Source: a beta proteobacterium AAP51
Lineage (GTDB): Bacteria > Pseudomonadota > Gammaproteobacteria > Burkholderiales > Burkholderiaceae_C
DNA length: 64,000 nucleotides
Direction: 5' to 3'
Assembly: GCA_001295905.1 (NCBI GenBank)
Contig: LJHT01000036.1
Location: forward strand, 62,001-126,000
In this document: piece after piece, positions 37,902-49,057 of the stretch
How the letters are laid out: every line of letters begins with the position of its first letter
Position numbering within the stretch: the stretch's first letter is position 1
Notes under the pieces: generated by a model
Databases searched by the model: none
Told to the model about the DNA's origin: nothing
The model's input: only the letters and a program-made list of their open reading frames with translations
Translations under genes and position numbers: made by a program

Positions 37902-40328
37902 TCAGCCCTTGGCCAGACGTTGCCAGGTGTCGACCACGGTGTCGGGGTTCAGCGAGATCGAGACGATACCCTCACGCGCCAGCCAGTCGGCGAAATCGGG
38001 GTGGTCGCTGGGGCCCTGGCCGCAGATGCCCACGTACTTGCCGGTGGCGCGGCAGGCCGCGATGGCGCGCGAGATCATGGCCTTGACGGCCGGGTCGCGC
38101 TCGTCGAAATCACCGGCCAGCTGTTCGATGCCGCTGTCGCGGTCGAGGCCCAGCGTCAGCTGCGTGAGGTCGTTGCTGCCGATGCTCATGCCGTCGAAGT
38201 GCTCGAGGAACTGCTCGGCCAGGATGGCGTTGCTGGGCACCTCGCACATCATGATGAGGCGCAGCCCGTCCTTGCCGCCATCGGCGGCGCGCTGCAGGCC
38301 GCGTTCGGCCAGCATCTGCTTGACCGTGGCCGCCTGCTTCACGGTGCGCACGAAGGGCACCATGATCTCGACGTTGGAGAGGCCCATGTCGGTGCGCACG
38401 CGGCGCAGGGCCTCGCACTCCATCGCGAAGGCGTCGCTGAAGTCGCCGCTGATGTAGCGGCTGGCGCCGCGGAAGCCCAGCATCGGGTTCTCTTCATCAG
38501 GCTCGTAGCGCGTGCCGCCGATGAGCTTGCGGTACTCGTTGCTCTTGAAATCACTCAGCCGCACGATCACGCTCTTGGGCCAGAAAGCCGCGGCAATGGT
38601 GGCGATGCCCTCGGCCAGCTTGTCCACATAGAAGGCACGCGGGCTGGCATGGCCGCGGGCCACGCTTTCCACGGCTTTCTTCAGATCAGCGTCGATGTTG
38701 GGGTAGTCGAGAATCGCCTTCGGGTGCACCCCGATGTTGTTGTTGATGATGAATTCCAGCCGCGCCAGGCCCACGCCGCTGTTGGGCATCTGGGCGAAAT
38801 CGAAGGCCAGCTGCGGGTTGCCCACGTTCATCATGATCTTGATGGGGCAGTAGGGCATCTCGCCACGCACCACGTCGCTGATCTCGGTTTCCAGCAGGCC
38901 GTCGTAGACATAGCCGCTGTCGCCCTCGGCGCAGCTGACGGTGACGAGTGCGCCTTCGCTCAGCGTGTCGGTGGCGTCGCCGCAGCCCACCACGGCCGGA
39001 ATGCCGAGTTCACGCGCGATGATGGCCGCGTGGCAGGTGCGCCCGCCGCGGTTGGTGACGATGGCGCTGGCGCGCTTCATCACGGGTTCCCAGTTGGGGT
39101 CGGTCATGTCGGTGACGAGCACGTCGCCGGGCTGCACGCGGTCCATCTCGGCCGTGCTGCGCACCAGGCGCACCGGGCCCGTGCCCACCTTCTGCCCGAT
39201 GGCGCGGCCTTCGGCCAGCACGGTGTTCTTCGTGCGGTCGCCCTTGATGCGGAAGCGCTGCTCCACCTTGCCGGCGGCCTGGCTCTTCACGGTTTCGGGG
39301 CGCGCCTGCAGGATGTAGAGCTGGCCGTCGACGCCGTCCTTGCCCCATTCGATGTCCATCGCGCGGCCGTAGTGCTGCTCGATGATGACGGCGTACTTTG
39401 CGAGCTCGGTGACTTCGGCGTCGGTGAGCGAGTAGCGGTTGCGCTGCTCGGGCGGGGTGTCCAGGGTGTGCACCAGTTTCCCGGTGCTGGCCTTGTCGGC
39501 GGCGCTGGCGAACTCCATGCGCTGCAGCTTGCTGCCCAGCCCGCGGCGGATGACGGCGAACTTGCCCGCCGCCAGCATGGGCTTGTGCACATAGAACTCG
39601 TCGGGGTTCACCGCGCCCTGCACCACCAGTTCACCCAGGCCGTAGCTGCTGGTGATGAAGACGACGTCGGGGAAGCCGCTTTCGGTGTCGATGGTGAACA
39701 TCACGCCGGCCGAGCCCAGGTCAGAGCGCACCATGCGCTGCACGCCGGCCGACAGCGCCACGTCGTGGTGGGCATAGCCCTTGTGTACGCGGTAGCTGAT
39801 GGCGCGGTCGTTGTACAGCGACGCGAACACCTCCTTCATGCGGTGCAGCACGTCGTCGATGCCGGTGACGTTGAGGAAGGTCTCCTGCTGCCCGGCGAAG
39901 CTGGCGTCGGGCATGTCTTCGGCGGTGGCCGAAGAACGCACGGCAAAGCTGGTGCTCTGGCCTGCCGGGTTGCCGGCGGTGAGGCGCTCGAACTGCTCGC
40001 GGATGGCGGCGTCCAGCGCGGCGGGGAAAGGCGTGTCGACGATCCACTGGCGGATCTGCGCGCCGGCCGCGGCCAGCGCGTTGACATCGTCGACGTTCAG
40101 CGTGGCCAGCTTGTCCTGGATGCGCTGGGCCAGCCCTTCGTGCTGCAGGAACACGCGGAAGGCGTGGGCCGTGGTGGCAAAACCGCCCGGCACGCGCACG
40201 CCACGGGCGGCCAGCTGGCTGATCATTTCGCCGAGGCTGGCGTTCTTGCCGCCCACCGCCTCGACGTCGGTCATTCTCAGGTGTTCAAACGGGGCGACCA
40301 GGGCGGTCGCCAGTGGGCTGTTGGACAT
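37902..40328 (-). CDS. ppsA: Phosphoenolpyruvate synthase
   Basis: An 808-residue enzyme making PEP from pyruvate and ATP, needed for gluconeogenic growth. Domains in order are the N-terminal ATP-grasp ([10 protein letters not shown] near 26), the phosphohistidine domain with [15 protein letters not shown] (H433), and the PEP-binding TIM barrel ending with [17 protein letters not shown]. The ATG at 40328 has GGAG upstream. It is divergent from its regulator ppsR and is followed by mtnA and the aldolase after 20 nt. Confidence 0.97.
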   Translation of the reverse strand: MSNSPLATALVAPFEHLRMTDVEAVGGKNASLGEMISQLAARGVRVPGGFATTAHAFRVFLQHEGLAQRIQDKLATLNVDDVNALAAAGAQIRQWIVDTPFPAALDAAIREQFERLTAGNPAGQSTSFAVRSSATAEDMPDASFAGQQETFLNVTGIDDVLHRMKEVFASLYNDRAISYRVHKGYAHHDVALSAGVQRMVRSDLGSAGVMFTIDTESGFPDVVFITSSYGLGELVVQGAVNPDEFYVHKPMLAAGKFAVIRRGLGSKLQRMEFASAADKASTGKLVHTLDTPPEQRNRYSLTDAEVTELAKYAVIIEQHYGRAMDIEWGKDGVDGQLYILQARPETVKSQAAGKVEQRFRIKGDRTKNTVLAEGRAIGQKVGTGPVRLVRSTAEMDRVQPGDVLVTDMTDPNWEPVMKRASAIVTNRGGRTCHAAIIARELGIPAVVGCGDATDTLSEGALVTVSCAEGDSGYVYDGLLETEISDVVRGEMPYCPIKIMMNVGNPQLAFDFAQMPNSGVGLARLEFIINNNIGVHPKAILDYPNIDADLKKAVESVARGHASPRAFYVDKLAEGIATIAAAFWPKSVIVRLSDFKSNEYRKLIGGTRYEPDEENPMLGFRGASRYISGDFSDAFAMECEALRRVRTDMGLSNVEIMVPFVRTVKQAATVKQMLAERGLQRAADGGKDGLRLIMMCEVPSNAILAEQFLEHFDGMSIGSNDLTQLTLGLDRDSGIEQLAGDFDERDPAVKAMISRAIAACRATGKYVGICGQGPSDHPDFADWLAREGIVSISLNPDTVVDTWQRLAKG

Positions 40329-40472
40329 GGGAAAGCTCCGAAGTGTGAAAGAACCGGTGCTTCCGCAAACAGCGCTGCAGCCCATGCCCACGCGACGGCA
40401 TGTTGTTCGAATTGGGGCGGTGGCGTGGGGTTCAAGACGGGGTGCCAGCAGGGCGGAAAGTTGACCTGATTC

Positions 40473-40489
40473 TAAGGACTTCTTCCTTA
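40473..40489. promoter_or_regulatory. Inverted repeat in the ppsA-ppsR intergenic region
   Basis: TAAGGA (40473-40478) and TCCTTA (40484-40489) are perfect arms around CTTCT, in a 215-nt gap between divergent starts. A TTGACC at 40461-40466 could be part of a rightward -35 box. The regulator is unknown. Confidence 0.35.
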
Positions 40490-40543
40490 TGATGGGCTGT
40501 TCGCGGCCCCGCCGCCGCCCCCCTTCCCCGCATCGCAGCAGCC

Positions 40544-41368
40544 ATGACCGAACGCACCGTGTTCTTTGTCTCGGACGGTACCGGCATCACCGCCGAGACC
40601 TTCGGCAACTCCATCCTGAACCAGTTTCCGGCCAAGCCGCGGCACGTGCGGCGGCCCTTCATCGACACGCCCGAGAAGGCCGGCACGGTGCTGCAGGAGA
40701 TCAACGAAACCGCGGCCCGCGAAGGCAAGCGGCCCATCGTCTTCATCACGCTGGTGAACGACGACGTGCGCAGCATCATCACGGGCGAAGCCTGCAAGGG
40801 CCTGGTGCTCGACATGTTCCGCACCTTCGTCGAACCGCTGGAAGCCGAGTTCGGCGTGAAGAGCAACCACCGCGTGGGCCGCTTCAGCGACGCCAGCGCC
40901 AGCCGCGAGTACAACGACCGCATCGAGGCCATCAACTTCAGCCTGGCGCACGACGATGGCCAGAGCTCGCGCAACCTGGACGTGGCCGATGTCATCCTGC
41001 TGGGCGTCAGCCGCAGCGGCAAGACGCCCACCAGCCTGTACCTGGCCATGCAGCACGGCATCAAGGCCGCGAACTACCCGCTGATTCCCGAAGACTTCGA
41101 CCGCGGCCGCCTGCCCACGCCGCTGGCGCCCTACAAGCGCAAGTGCTTCGGCCTGACCATCGACCCCGAGCGCCTGGCGCAGATACGCAACGAGCGCCGG
41201 CCCGACAGCAAGTACGCGGCGCTGAGCAACTGCCGCTACGAGGTGAACGAGGCCGAGGCCATGATGCGGCGCGAAGGCATCAGCTGGCTGAGCAGCACGC
41301 ACAAGTCGATCGAGGAGATCGCCACCACCATCCTGCGAGATCTCAGGCCTGATCGCCTGATCTACTGA
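40544..41368 (+). CDS. ppsR: PEP synthase regulatory kinase/phosphorylase
   Basis: A 274-residue DUF299-family protein that both inactivates and reactivates PEP synthase by ADP-dependent phosphorylation and Pi-dependent dephosphorylation. The P-loop [11 protein letters not shown] begins at residue 154, and the N-terminal [13 protein letters not shown] is diagnostic. Its divergent placement from ppsA is the classical arrangement. The stop overlaps the convergent RNA methyltransferase gene by 7 nt. Confidence 0.96.
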   Translation: MTERTVFFVSDGTGITAETFGNSILNQFPAKPRHVRRPFIDTPEKAGTVLQEINETAAREGKRPIVFITLVNDDVRSIITGEACKGLVLDMFRTFVEPLEAEFGVKSNHRVGRFSDASASREYNDRIEAINFSLAHDDGQSSRNLDVADVILLGVSRSGKTPTSLYLAMQHGIKAANYPLIPEDFDRGRLPTPLAPYKRKCFGLTIDPERLAQIRNERRPDSKYAALSNCRYEVNEAEAMMRREGISWLSSTHKSIEEIATTILRDLRPDRLIY

Positions 41369-42132
41369 CGCCGGGCCGACTCGTAGAGACAGACCGCCGC
41401 TGCGGCGGCCACGTTCAGCGACTCTTCGCCACCCGGCTGCGGAATGCGCACCTGCAGTGCGCAGCGCGCCAGCAGCTCGGCCTGCACGCCCTGCCCTTCG
41501 TGGCCCAGCACCCAGGCGCAGGGTTGGGGCAGCGGCGCGCTGGGCAGCAGTTGGCCGGCGTGGGAACTGGTGGCCACCAGCGGCACGCCCAGCGTGGCCA
41601 GGGCCTCGGCCTCCAGCCCTTCCACCAGGTGCAGAGCGAAATGCGCGCCCATGCCGGCGCGCAGCACCTTGGGCGACCACAGCGCCACCGTGCCCTTCAA
41701 GGCCAGCACCTGCGGCACGCCGAAGGCCGCCGCGCTGCGCAGGATGCTGCCCACGTTGCCCGGGTCTTGCACGCGGTCCAGCACCACCGTGGCCACGCCG
41801 CTGCGAGGGGCCGCGGGCGCTGGCGCCTCGATGAGAAAACCGATGGGCGCGGGCGATTCCAGCGTGCTGAAGCCCTTGAACAGCGCTGCCGGCACGCGCA
41901 CGATGCGTGGCGCCCAGGCGGCCAGGTCGCGCAGCGCGGGCCGCACCCAGGCTTCATCCACCACCACCGCCTGCAAGGCCGCACCGCGCCGCTCGCGCAG
42001 CGCGCTGCACAGGTGTTCACCTTCGATCCACAGCTCACCCGCGCGGCGGTAGCCGGCACCGTCTTGCGCCAGCTTGCGCAGGCGCTGCAGCAGCGGGTTG
42101 TCGCGCGAGGTGATGAGCAGCGGCTCGTTCAC
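41362..42132 (-). CDS. TrmH/SpoU-family RNA 2'-O-methyltransferase
   Basis: A 256-residue SPOUT methyltransferase. An N-terminal L30e-like domain (about 1-90) is followed by the catalytic knot with motif 1 [20 protein letters not shown], motif 2 LGHEGQGV and motif 3 [18 protein letters not shown]. The target may be 23S rRNA (RlmB-like) or tRNA. The start is GTG at 42132, overlapping the rnhB stop as GTGA. It is the last gene of the long envelope operon. Confidence 0.9.
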   Translation of the reverse strand: MNEPLLITSRDNPLLQRLRKLAQDGAGYRRAGELWIEGEHLCSALRERRGAALQAVVVDEAWVRPALRDLAAWAPRIVRVPAALFKGFSTLESPAPIGFLIEAPAPAAPRSGVATVVLDRVQDPGNVGSILRSAAAFGVPQVLALKGTVALWSPKVLRAGMGAHFALHLVEGLEAEALATLGVPLVATSSHAGQLLPSAPLPQPCAWVLGHEGQGVQAELLARCALQVRIPQPGGEESLNVAAAAAVCLYESARRQ

Positions 42133-42752
42133 GGGCGCTCCAGCACGGCGCGCACGGGCGCGAAGCTGCGGCGGTGCGCGGGGCAGGCCCCGTGCTGCTG
42201 CAAGGCCGCCAGGTGCGCGGCGGTGGGGTAGCCCTTGTGGCCGTCGAAGCCGTAGGCGGGGTGCTGCTCGTGCAGCGCCAGGCACAGCCGGTCGCGGTGC
42301 ACCTTGGCCAGGATGGAGGCGGCCGAGATGGCCGGCACCAGCGCGTCGCCCTTCACCACCGCGGCCACGGGCATCTTCAGCACGGGCACGCGGTTGCCGT
42401 CCACCACCACGCGGTGCGGTGGCAGGCGCAGCGCTTCCACGGCACGGCGCATGGCCAGCAGGGTGGCCTGCAGGATGTTGAGGCGGTCGATTTCTTCCGC
42501 GCTGGCTTCGGCGATGGCGCAGCACAGCGCCTTGGCGCGTATCTCGTCGAACAGCGCCTCGCGCTTGCGTTCGCTGAGCACCTTCGAATCACCCAGCCCG
42601 CGGATAGGCTTCAGCTCGTCCAGGATGACGGCCGCGGCCACCACGGGCCCGGCCAGCGGGCCGCGGCCGGCTTCGTCCACGCCGGCCAGCAGGCCGGGCT
42701 CGTTCCAGCCGAAGCCGAGCTGTTCAAGCTTGAAGGACTTGCGCGAGGGCAT
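42129..42752 (-). CDS. rnhB: Ribonuclease HII
   Basis: A 207-residue enzyme that removes ribonucleotides from DNA. The active-site motif [12 protein letters not shown] has D26 and E27; DGNR near 118 and [12 protein letters not shown] further on complete the metal site. It overlaps the lpxB end by 29 nt and starts with ATG at 42752. The lpxB-rnhB order is conserved in Proteobacteria. Confidence 0.96.
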   Translation of the reverse strand: MPSRKSFKLEQLGFGWNEPGLLAGVDEAGRGPLAGPVVAAAVILDELKPIRGLGDSKVLSERKREALFDEIRAKALCCAIAEASAEEIDRLNILQATLLAMRRAVEALRLPPHRVVVDGNRVPVLKMPVAAVVKGDALVPAISAASILAKVHRDRLCLALHEQHPAYGFDGHKGYPTAAHLAALQQHGACPAHRRSFAPVRAVLERP

Positions 42753-43854
42753 CGGCGGCGCAGCGCGCCGTGTCCCGGCGCAGGCTGTGGTGCAGGTCTT
42801 CGAAACGGCGCGCCAGGGCGGCGGCCGCGGGGCGGTCGTCCAGCCAGCGCAGCGTGGCGGCGGCCAGGGCCACGGGCTGGCAGGCTTCCTGGATGAGTTC
42901 GGGCACGACGAATTCGGCGCTCAGGATGTTGGGCAGGCCCACCCAGGGCTGGTAGCGCATGCGCTTCATCAGCTGCCAGCTGAGGCCGTGCATCCGGTAC
43001 CCGATGACCATGGGCACTTTGAACAGCGCGGCTTCCAGCGTGGCGGTGCCGCTGGCGATCAGCGTCACATCGCACGCTGCCAGCGCGGCGTGCGACTGGC
43101 CGTTCAGCAACTGCAGCGGCAGGCCTGGCGCGTGGGACTGCACCAAGGGTTCGATCATCTCGCGCAGGCCGGGCGAGATGGGCAGCACGAAGCGCAGGCC
43201 CGGGCGCTGACGATGCATCAAGGCTGCGGCTTGCAGGAAGGCCGGCGCGATGTACTGGATCTCACTGCGTCGGCTGCCCGGCAGCACCGCCACCACCTCG
43301 TCGGCCTCGGCCAGGCCCAGCGCGGCGCGGCTGGCGGCGCGCGGCGGCTGCAGCGGGATGGCATCGGCCAGGGGATGCCCGACGAAGGTGGCCGCCACGC
43401 CGTGGCGGTGCAGCAGTTCGGGTTCGAAGGGGAAGAGGCAGAGCACGTGGTCGCAGCTGGCGGCCATCTTCTTCGCACGCCCGCCGCGCCAGGCCCAGAT
43501 GGACGGGCAGACGAAGTGCACGGTCTTGATGCCGGCGGCTTTCAGTCGCTTTTCGAGACCGAGGTTGAAATCAGGGGCGTCGACACCCACGAAGGCGGCC
43601 GGGCGCTCGCGCAGCAGCCGTTCGGCCAGCGCATCGCGGATGCCGGAGATCTCTCGGTAGTGGCGCAGCACTTCGACATAACCACGCACGGCCAGCTTCT
43701 GGTGCGGCCACCAGGCCTCGAAGCCCTGCTCGGCCATGCGCGGCCCGCCGATGCCCCGGGCCTGCAGCGCGGGCCAGCGTTGTTTCAGGCCGGTGAGCAA
43801 GAGGCCGGCGAGCAGGTCGCCCGAGGCCTCGCCGGCGACCATGGCAAATTGCAT
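42724..43854 (-). CDS. lpxB: Lipid-A-disaccharide synthase
   Basis: A 376-residue inner-membrane-associated glycosyltransferase joining lipid X to UDP-diacylglucosamine. It opens with [13 protein letters not shown], the family signature, and has [15 protein letters not shown] and [15 protein letters not shown]. It lies 7 nt after lpxA, and rnhB overlaps its end. Confidence 0.96.
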   Translation of the reverse strand: MQFAMVAGEASGDLLAGLLLTGLKQRWPALQARGIGGPRMAEQGFEAWWPHQKLAVRGYVEVLRHYREISGIRDALAERLLRERPAAFVGVDAPDFNLGLEKRLKAAGIKTVHFVCPSIWAWRGGRAKKMAASCDHVLCLFPFEPELLHRHGVAATFVGHPLADAIPLQPPRAASRAALGLAEADEVVAVLPGSRRSEIQYIAPAFLQAAALMHRQRPGLRFVLPISPGLREMIEPLVQSHAPGLPLQLLNGQSHAALAACDVTLIASGTATLEAALFKVPMVIGYRMHGLSWQLMKRMRYQPWVGLPNILSAEFVVPELIQEACQPVALAAATLRWLDDRPAAAALARRFEDLHHSLRRDTARCAADALAQVLQA

Positions 43855-43861
43855 CGCCGCG

Positions 43862-44650
43862 CTATCTCACGATGCCGCGCTGGCTGGCGGCGAGGAAGTT
43901 CAACAACACCGCGATGTCGGCATCGGCGCCATCGACCGTGCCCTGAAGCGCCGCGATGGACTCGCGCGCCTTCTCCAAGGTCAGGCCCTCGCGGTACAGC
44001 AGCTTGTGCATCTGCTTGATGAGCCCGATGCGCTCGCGCGAGAACTCGCGGCGCCGCAGACCCTCGGCATTGATGCCTGCCACCGACAAGGGGTTGCCGC
44101 TGACCGTCATGAAGGGCGGCACATCCTGCGAAACATGGCTCTGGAAGCCCAGGATGGCGTGCGCGCCCACCTTGCAGAACTGGTGCACGCCGGTGAGGCC
44201 GCCGACGATGGCCCAGTCGCCCACATGCACGTGCCCGGCCAGCGTGGCGTTGTTGGCCAGGATGGTGTGGTGGCCCAGCTGCACGTCGTGCGCCAGGTGC
44301 ACGTAGGCCATGATCCAGTTGTCGTCACCCACGCGCGTGACGCCGCCGTCCTGCACGGTGCCGCGGCTGAAGGTGCAGAACTGGAAGATGGTGTTGCCAT
44401 CGCCGATGTGCAGTTCGGTCGGCTCGCCCGCGTACTTCTTGTCTTGCGGCGCACAGCCCAGGGCCGCATGCGCATGCACGACGTTGTTGCGGCCCAGGCG
44501 CATCGGCCCTTCCAGCGTGCAGTGCGCGCCGATGCGCGTGCCTTCGCCGATGTGCACGCCCGCGCCGATGGTGGCGTAGGGCCCCACCTGCACCGTGGCC
44601 GCCAGTTCAGCGCCGGGGTCGACGATGGCGGTGGGGTGTATCAGCGCCAT
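43862..44650 (-). CDS. lpxA: UDP-N-acetylglucosamine acyltransferase
   Basis: A 262-residue trimeric left-handed beta-helix acyltransferase and first enzyme of lipid A synthesis. Hexapeptide repeats run from residue 5 to about 190 ([26 protein letters not shown]), with the catalytic histidine in LAHDVQ. The ATG at 44650 lies 8 nt after fabZ. A longer in-frame reading upstream has no conserved sequence and was not used. Confidence 0.96.
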   Translation of the reverse strand: MALIHPTAIVDPGAELAATVQVGPYATIGAGVHIGEGTRIGAHCTLEGPMRLGRNNVVHAHAALGCAPQDKKYAGEPTELHIGDGNTIFQFCTFSRGTVQDGGVTRVGDDNWIMAYVHLAHDVQLGHHTILANNATLAGHVHVGDWAIVGGLTGVHQFCKVGAHAILGFQSHVSQDVPPFMTVSGNPLSVAGINAEGLRRREFSRERIGLIKQMHKLLYREGLTLEKARESIAALQGTVDGADADIAVLLNFLAASQRGIVR

Positions 44651-44658
44651 GGCGGTGT

Positions 44659-45102
44659 TCAGGGTGCGGCCACGCGCCGCATCGTGCACATCAGCTCGGC
44701 TTCGGCGGCAGTGGCGCCGTCGACGCTGGCGCGTGTCTTGTAGCGGTAGATGCCCGACTTCACGCGGTCGATCTGCGCTTCCAGGATGAGCTGGTCGCCC
44801 GGCACCACCGGCCGCTTGAAGCGTGCGTTGTCGATGCCGGCAAAGTACACCACGGTGTCGTCGCCGGGGTCGGTGCCGGCGCTCTCGAACGAGAGGATGG
44901 CTGCGGCCTGCGCCAGCGCTTCCAGCATCAGCACGCCGGGCATCACGGGGCGCGCGGGGAAGTGGCCCATGAAAAACGGCTCGTTCATCGTGACGTTCTT
45001 CAGCGCCTTGATGCGCACGTCTTTCTCGAGTTCGAGCACGCGGTCCACCAGCAGGATGGGGTAGCGGTGCGGCAGCTTGCGCAGGATGTATTGGATGTCC
45101 AT
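44659..45102 (-). CDS. fabZ: (3R)-hydroxyacyl-ACP dehydratase FabZ
   Basis: A 147-residue hot-dog dehydratase of fatty acid synthesis. The catalytic motif [20 protein letters not shown] carries H47 and the glutamate of the helix. Its position between lpxD and lpxA is the normal arrangement, balancing fatty acid and lipid A synthesis for the shared hydroxyacyl-ACP pool. Confidence 0.97.
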   Translation of the reverse strand: MDIQYILRKLPHRYPILLVDRVLELEKDVRIKALKNVTMNEPFFMGHFPARPVMPGVLMLEALAQAAAILSFESAGTDPGDDTVVYFAGIDNARFKRPVVPGDQLILEAQIDRVKSGIYRYKTRASVDGATAAEAELMCTMRRVAAP

Positions 45103-45109
45103 CGGTGGC

Positions 45110-46144
45110 TCAGTTCTTCTTTTCCAGCGCCCGCAGCCTGTCGCGCAGCGTGTGCAGTTGTCTCAGGGTGGCAGCGTTCTTTTCCCAGCTGGCATTGTCA
45201 TCGAAGGGGAACATGCCGCTGTACTGGCCCGGCTTGTGGATGGAGCGGCTGATGACCGTGGCCGCGGTGATGTGCACGTGGTCGCAGACTTCCAGGTGGC
45301 CCAGGATGATGGCGCCGCCCCCGGCCGTGCAGTGCCGCCCGATGCGCGCACTGCCCGCCACGCCCACGCAGCCCGCGAAGGCGCTGTGTGCGCCGATGCG
45401 CACGTTGTGGCCGATCTGCACCAGGTTGTCGAGCTTCACGCCGTCTTCGAGCACGGTGTCTTCCAGCGCGCCGCGGTCGATGCAGGTGTTGGCGCCGATC
45501 TCGACGTCGTCGCCGATCAGCACGCCGCCCAGCTGTTCGATCTTCTCCCAGTAGGCACCGGCCTCGTTGCGCGCCGGCGCGAAGCCGAAGCCATCGGCCC
45601 CGATGACGGCGCCGCTGTGCACGATGCCGCGTGCACCGATACGGCAGGCCTCGCCCAGCACCACGCGCGGCTTGAGCCAGGTGCCCGTGCCCACGAAGGC
45701 ATCGGGCCCGATGTGGCATTGCGCCCCCACCACCGCGCCCGCCGCAACCTCGGCACCGGCGGCCACGAAGGCCAGCGCAGCGACGGAAGCTCCGGGGTGC
45801 ACGCGCGCGCCCTCTTCCACCACCGCACTGGGGTGCACGCCCGCCACCGGTGCGCGGCGTTGCCGTGCCGCCCACCATTGCGTGAGCTTGGCGAAGGCGA
45901 GGTAGGGGTCGGCGCAGACCAGCGCCGCACCGCGCGCGGCAGCGGCCTCGCGCAGGGCCGGGCCCACGATCACGCAGGCGGCTTTGGAGGCCGCCAGCTG
46001 CGGCTGGTAGCGCGGGTTGGAAAGAAAGCTGATGGTCTGCGCGTCGGCAGACTCCAGCGGGCCGATGCGCAGGATGGCGGTGTCGGCGTCGCCGATGAGT
46101 TCACCGCCCAGCAGCGCGCCCAGGTCGCCCAGGCGCACGGCCAT
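45110..46144 (-). CDS. lpxD: UDP-3-O-acyl-glucosamine N-acyltransferase
   Basis: A 344-residue acyltransferase for the third step of lipid A synthesis. The N-terminal uridine-binding domain (about 1-100, with [12 protein letters not shown]) leads to hexapeptide repeats and a C-terminal helix. The catalytic histidine lies in [13 protein letters not shown]. The ATG at 46144 was chosen over a TTG 18 nt upstream because MAVRLGDLG matches the usual N-terminus. Confidence 0.95.
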   Translation of the reverse strand: MAVRLGDLGALLGGELIGDADTAILRIGPLESADAQTISFLSNPRYQPQLAASKAACVIVGPALREAAAARGAALVCADPYLAFAKLTQWWAARQRRAPVAGVHPSAVVEEGARVHPGASVAALAFVAAGAEVAAGAVVGAQCHIGPDAFVGTGTWLKPRVVLGEACRIGARGIVHSGAVIGADGFGFAPARNEAGAYWEKIEQLGGVLIGDDVEIGANTCIDRGALEDTVLEDGVKLDNLVQIGHNVRIGAHSAFAGCVGVAGSARIGRHCTAGGGAIILGHLEVCDHVHITAATVISRSIHKPGQYSGMFPFDDNASWEKNAATLRQLHTLRDRLRALEKKN

Positions 46145-46166
46145 CGCTGCCAGGCCCGGCAAGGCT

Positions 46167-46733
46167 TCAGCGACCCGGCGTGGCGGCCGGCGCGGCGGCG
46201 GGGGCGTTGAGCTGGCGGATCACCTTGTCGGTGATGTCGACGCGGGCGCTGGCGAAGATCACTTCCTGCAGGATGAGGTCGTACTTCTCGGTTTCGTAGA
46301 TCTGGCGGATGACGCGGTTGGCGCGTTCCACCACCGCGGCCAGCTCTTCGTTGCGGCGCTGGTTCAGGTCTTCCTGGAACTCGCGGCGCTTGCGCTGCAG
46401 GTCGCGGTCTTGATCGACCAGCTCGCGCTGGCGGCGCTGCAGTTCGGCGGGGGCCAGCGTGGGACCGTCTTTCTCCAGCTTGTCGGCGGCGGCCTTCAGG
46501 CGGGTGGTGGCCTCGTTGAGGTCGCGCTCGCGCTTGCCGAACTCGGTTTCGAGCTTGGTCTGCGCGGCCTTGGCGGCGTTCGATTCACGCAGCACACGCT
46601 CGCTGTTGACATAGCCCACCTTGAGTTCTTGCGCCAAGGCGGGTGCGGCCACAGCGGTGCTGAGGGCGGCGACGGCGAACCAGCGCGCGAACGTGGCGAC
46701 GGTGGCGGGGCGCAGGGTGGCGAACATCTTCAT
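46167..46733 (-). CDS. skp: Periplasmic chaperone Skp/OmpH
   Basis: A 188-residue chaperone for unfolded outer-membrane proteins. A Sec signal peptide ends near PALAQ (residue 35), then [14 protein letters not shown] starts the trimerisation core, and residues 55-150 form long charged coiled-coil tentacles. A Pro/Ala-rich tail closes it. Its ATG overlaps the bamA stop by one base (TGATG). Confidence 0.93.
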   Translation of the reverse strand: MKMFATLRPATVATFARWFAVAALSTAVAAPALAQELKVGYVNSERVLRESNAAKAAQTKLETEFGKRERDLNEATTRLKAAADKLEKDGPTLAPAELQRRQRELVDQDRDLQRKRREFQEDLNQRRNEELAAVVERANRVIRQIYETEKYDLILQEVIFASARVDITDKVIRQLNAPAAAPAATPGR

Positions 46734-49051
46734 CAGAAGGCAGTCCCGATCTGGAATTGGAAACGCTGGATTCTATCGTTGCGCTGCAGGGCCAGAGGCT
46801 TGCCCCAGCTCAGCTTCAACGGGCCCACGGGCGAGATCCACGACAGGCCCAGGCCTGCCGAGGAGCGGATGGAATCGCCCGTGATGGTTTCGTCTTCGCG
46901 CCACACGTTGCCGGCGTCGACGAAGGCGAAGATGCGCAAGGAGCGGTCGTTGCCCGTGCCGGGCACGGGGAAGTACAACTCGGTGTTGACGTTGAAGCGC
47001 TTGGCGCCGCCGATGTAGGCCCCGGTGGGGTCGACCACGCCGAGCGAGCTTTGCTCGAAGGCACGCACCGTGCCCAGGCCGCCGCCGTAGAAGTTCTTGA
47101 ACACCGGGAAAGGCTTGCCGCCCAGGCCCTTGCCCCAGCCGATTTCGGTGTTCACGCCCACCGACATGCGGAAGGGCAGCTGCCAGTATTCCTGGTACTG
47201 CGCGTTGGCGCGCAGGTAGCGAACATCGCCGGCCACCGTCCATTCGAGGTTCACGCGCTGGTAGCGGCCGGCGGTGGGCACCAGCACGCTGTCGCGGGCA
47301 TCGCGCGACCAGCCCAGCGTCAACGGGAAGGAGGTGGTCTTGTCGCCATAGAGCGCGCGGTAGTTCAGGTAGGACAGCGGAATGCCGGCCGCGGTGCCGA
47401 TTTCCGTGCGTTCCACACCGATGCCCAGGAAGACCGTGTCGTACTCGGAGAACGGCACGCCGAAACGCACCGAGGCACCCGGCGTCTTCAGGTCGTAGGT
47501 GTCGCCCAGGCTGTTGATGGGGCGCTGCGTGCGGTAGAAGACGTCGATGGCGCGCGAGATGCCGTCCACCGTCCAGTAGGGGTCGACCGTGCTCACGACG
47601 ATGGTGCGCTGGAAGCGGCTGGTGTTCAGCTCGATGCCCAGGTAGTTGCCCGAGCCGAAGGCGTTGTCCTGCTTCACCGAGGCGGTGAAGGTCAGCTTCT
47701 CGGCGTTCGAATAACCGGCACCCACCAGCAGGTTGCCGGTGGGCTTTTCCACCACGTTGACGACCAGGTCCACCTGGTCGGGCGCACCCGGCACCTCGTT
47801 GGTGTCGATGCCGATGTCTTCCTTGAAGTAGCCCAGGCGTTCGACGCGCTCCTTGCTCAGCTTGATGAGGCCGCCGTCGTACCAGGCGCCTTCGAGCTGC
47901 CGGAACTCGCGGCGGATGACCTCGTCGCGCGTGCGCGAGTTGCCTGCCACGTCGATGCGGCGCACATACACGCGGCGGCTGGGCTCGGCCACGAAGACCA
48001 CGGCCACCTGCCCGGTGGCGCGGTCGATCTCGGGCCGCGACTCGATGCGCGCGAACGCGTAGCCGTACAGGCCGAAAAGGTCGGTGAAGCGCTTGCTGGT
48101 GGCGGTGACGGCATCGCCCCGGTAAGGCTGGCCGGGGCGCAAGGCCACGAAGGCGCGGAACTCGTCTTCCTTGCCGAGGTAGTCTCCCTCCAGGCGCACC
48201 GAGGTCACGGTGTAGGGCTGGCCTTCCCTGATGGAGATGGCGATGGAGATGGTCTGCTTGTCGGGCGAGATGGTGACCTGCGTGCTCTCGATGGCGAACT
48301 CGAGATAGCCGCGGTTCACGTAGTAGGCGCGCAGCTTCTCCAGGTCGGCGTTGAGCTTGGTGCGCGAGTAGCGGTCGGTCTTGCTGTACCAGGTGAACCA
48401 GCCCGTGGGCGTGAGTTCGAAGAGGTCGAGCAGGGTGCGCTCGCTGAACACCGTGGCGCCGACGATCTTGATGTCCTGGATGCGCGCTGCATCGCCTTCG
48501 GTCATCGTGAAGGTGACGTTGACGCGGTTGCGTTCCAGCGGCGTGATGGTGGTCACCACCTCGGCGCCGTAGAGGCTGCGGCCGAGGTACTGGCGCTTGA
48601 TTTCCTGCTCGGCGCGGTCGATCAATGCGCGGTCGAAGGGCAGGCCTTCGCCGATGCCGGCATCGCGCAGGCTCTTGGTCAGCGGTTCCTTGTCGAACTC
48701 CTTCAGGCCGACGAAGCTGACCGCGCCGATGATGGAGCGCTCGTCGACGATGACGATGGCCACTTCGCCCTCGATCTCGATGCGCACGTCCTTGAACAGG
48801 CCGGTGGCGAAGAGCGCGCGCAGGGCGGCGGAGCCCTTGTCGTCGGTGTAGGTGTCGCCGATGCGGAAGGGCAGCGCAGCGAACACGGTGCCGGGGTCGG
48901 TGCGCTGCAGCCCTTCCACGCGGATGTCTTTCAGCACGAAGGGCGTCACCGCCCTCGCTGCAGGCGTGGCCACGGCAGATGCCAGCGCCACCATGAGCAC
49001 GGCGACAGGGCCCAACTGGCCGCTCGGCCCGATCGGAAACACAGGGAACAT
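46733..49051 (-). CDS. bamA: Outer-membrane assembly factor BamA
   Basis: A 772-residue Omp85 protein, the core of the BAM complex. A signal sequence (about 1-34) leads to five POTRA domains (about 38-430) and a 16-stranded barrel. Motifs such as FLGIGVERTEIG, DSVLVPTAGRYQRVNLEW and the C-terminal FQIGTAF, ending in phenylalanine, are visible. The conserved VRGF-like L6 motif appears as VRAFEQSS. It lies 6 nt after rseP and overlaps skp. Confidence 0.97.
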   Translation of the reverse strand: MFPVFPIGPSGQLGPVAVLMVALASAVATPAARAVTPFVLKDIRVEGLQRTDPGTVFAALPFRIGDTYTDDKGSAALRALFATGLFKDVRIEIEGEVAIVIVDERSIIGAVSFVGLKEFDKEPLTKSLRDAGIGEGLPFDRALIDRAEQEIKRQYLGRSLYGAEVVTTITPLERNRVNVTFTMTEGDAARIQDIKIVGATVFSERTLLDLFELTPTGWFTWYSKTDRYSRTKLNADLEKLRAYYVNRGYLEFAIESTQVTISPDKQTISIAISIREGQPYTVTSVRLEGDYLGKEDEFRAFVALRPGQPYRGDAVTATSKRFTDLFGLYGYAFARIESRPEIDRATGQVAVVFVAEPSRRVYVRRIDVAGNSRTRDEVIRREFRQLEGAWYDGGLIKLSKERVERLGYFKEDIGIDTNEVPGAPDQVDLVVNVVEKPTGNLLVGAGYSNAEKLTFTASVKQDNAFGSGNYLGIELNTSRFQRTIVVSTVDPYWTVDGISRAIDVFYRTQRPINSLGDTYDLKTPGASVRFGVPFSEYDTVFLGIGVERTEIGTAAGIPLSYLNYRALYGDKTTSFPLTLGWSRDARDSVLVPTAGRYQRVNLEWTVAGDVRYLRANAQYQEYWQLPFRMSVGVNTEIGWGKGLGGKPFPVFKNFYGGGLGTVRAFEQSSLGVVDPTGAYIGGAKRFNVNTELYFPVPGTGNDRSLRIFAFVDAGNVWREDETITGDSIRSSAGLGLSWISPVGPLKLSWGKPLALQRNDRIQRFQFQIGTAF

Positions 49052-49057
49052 GGGGAT

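Noticed and set aside
37920-40469. Open frame of 849 codons on the plus strand opposite ppsA
   Set aside because: It mirrors the ppsA coding sequence and has His/Ala/Gly-rich composition typical of antisense shadows.
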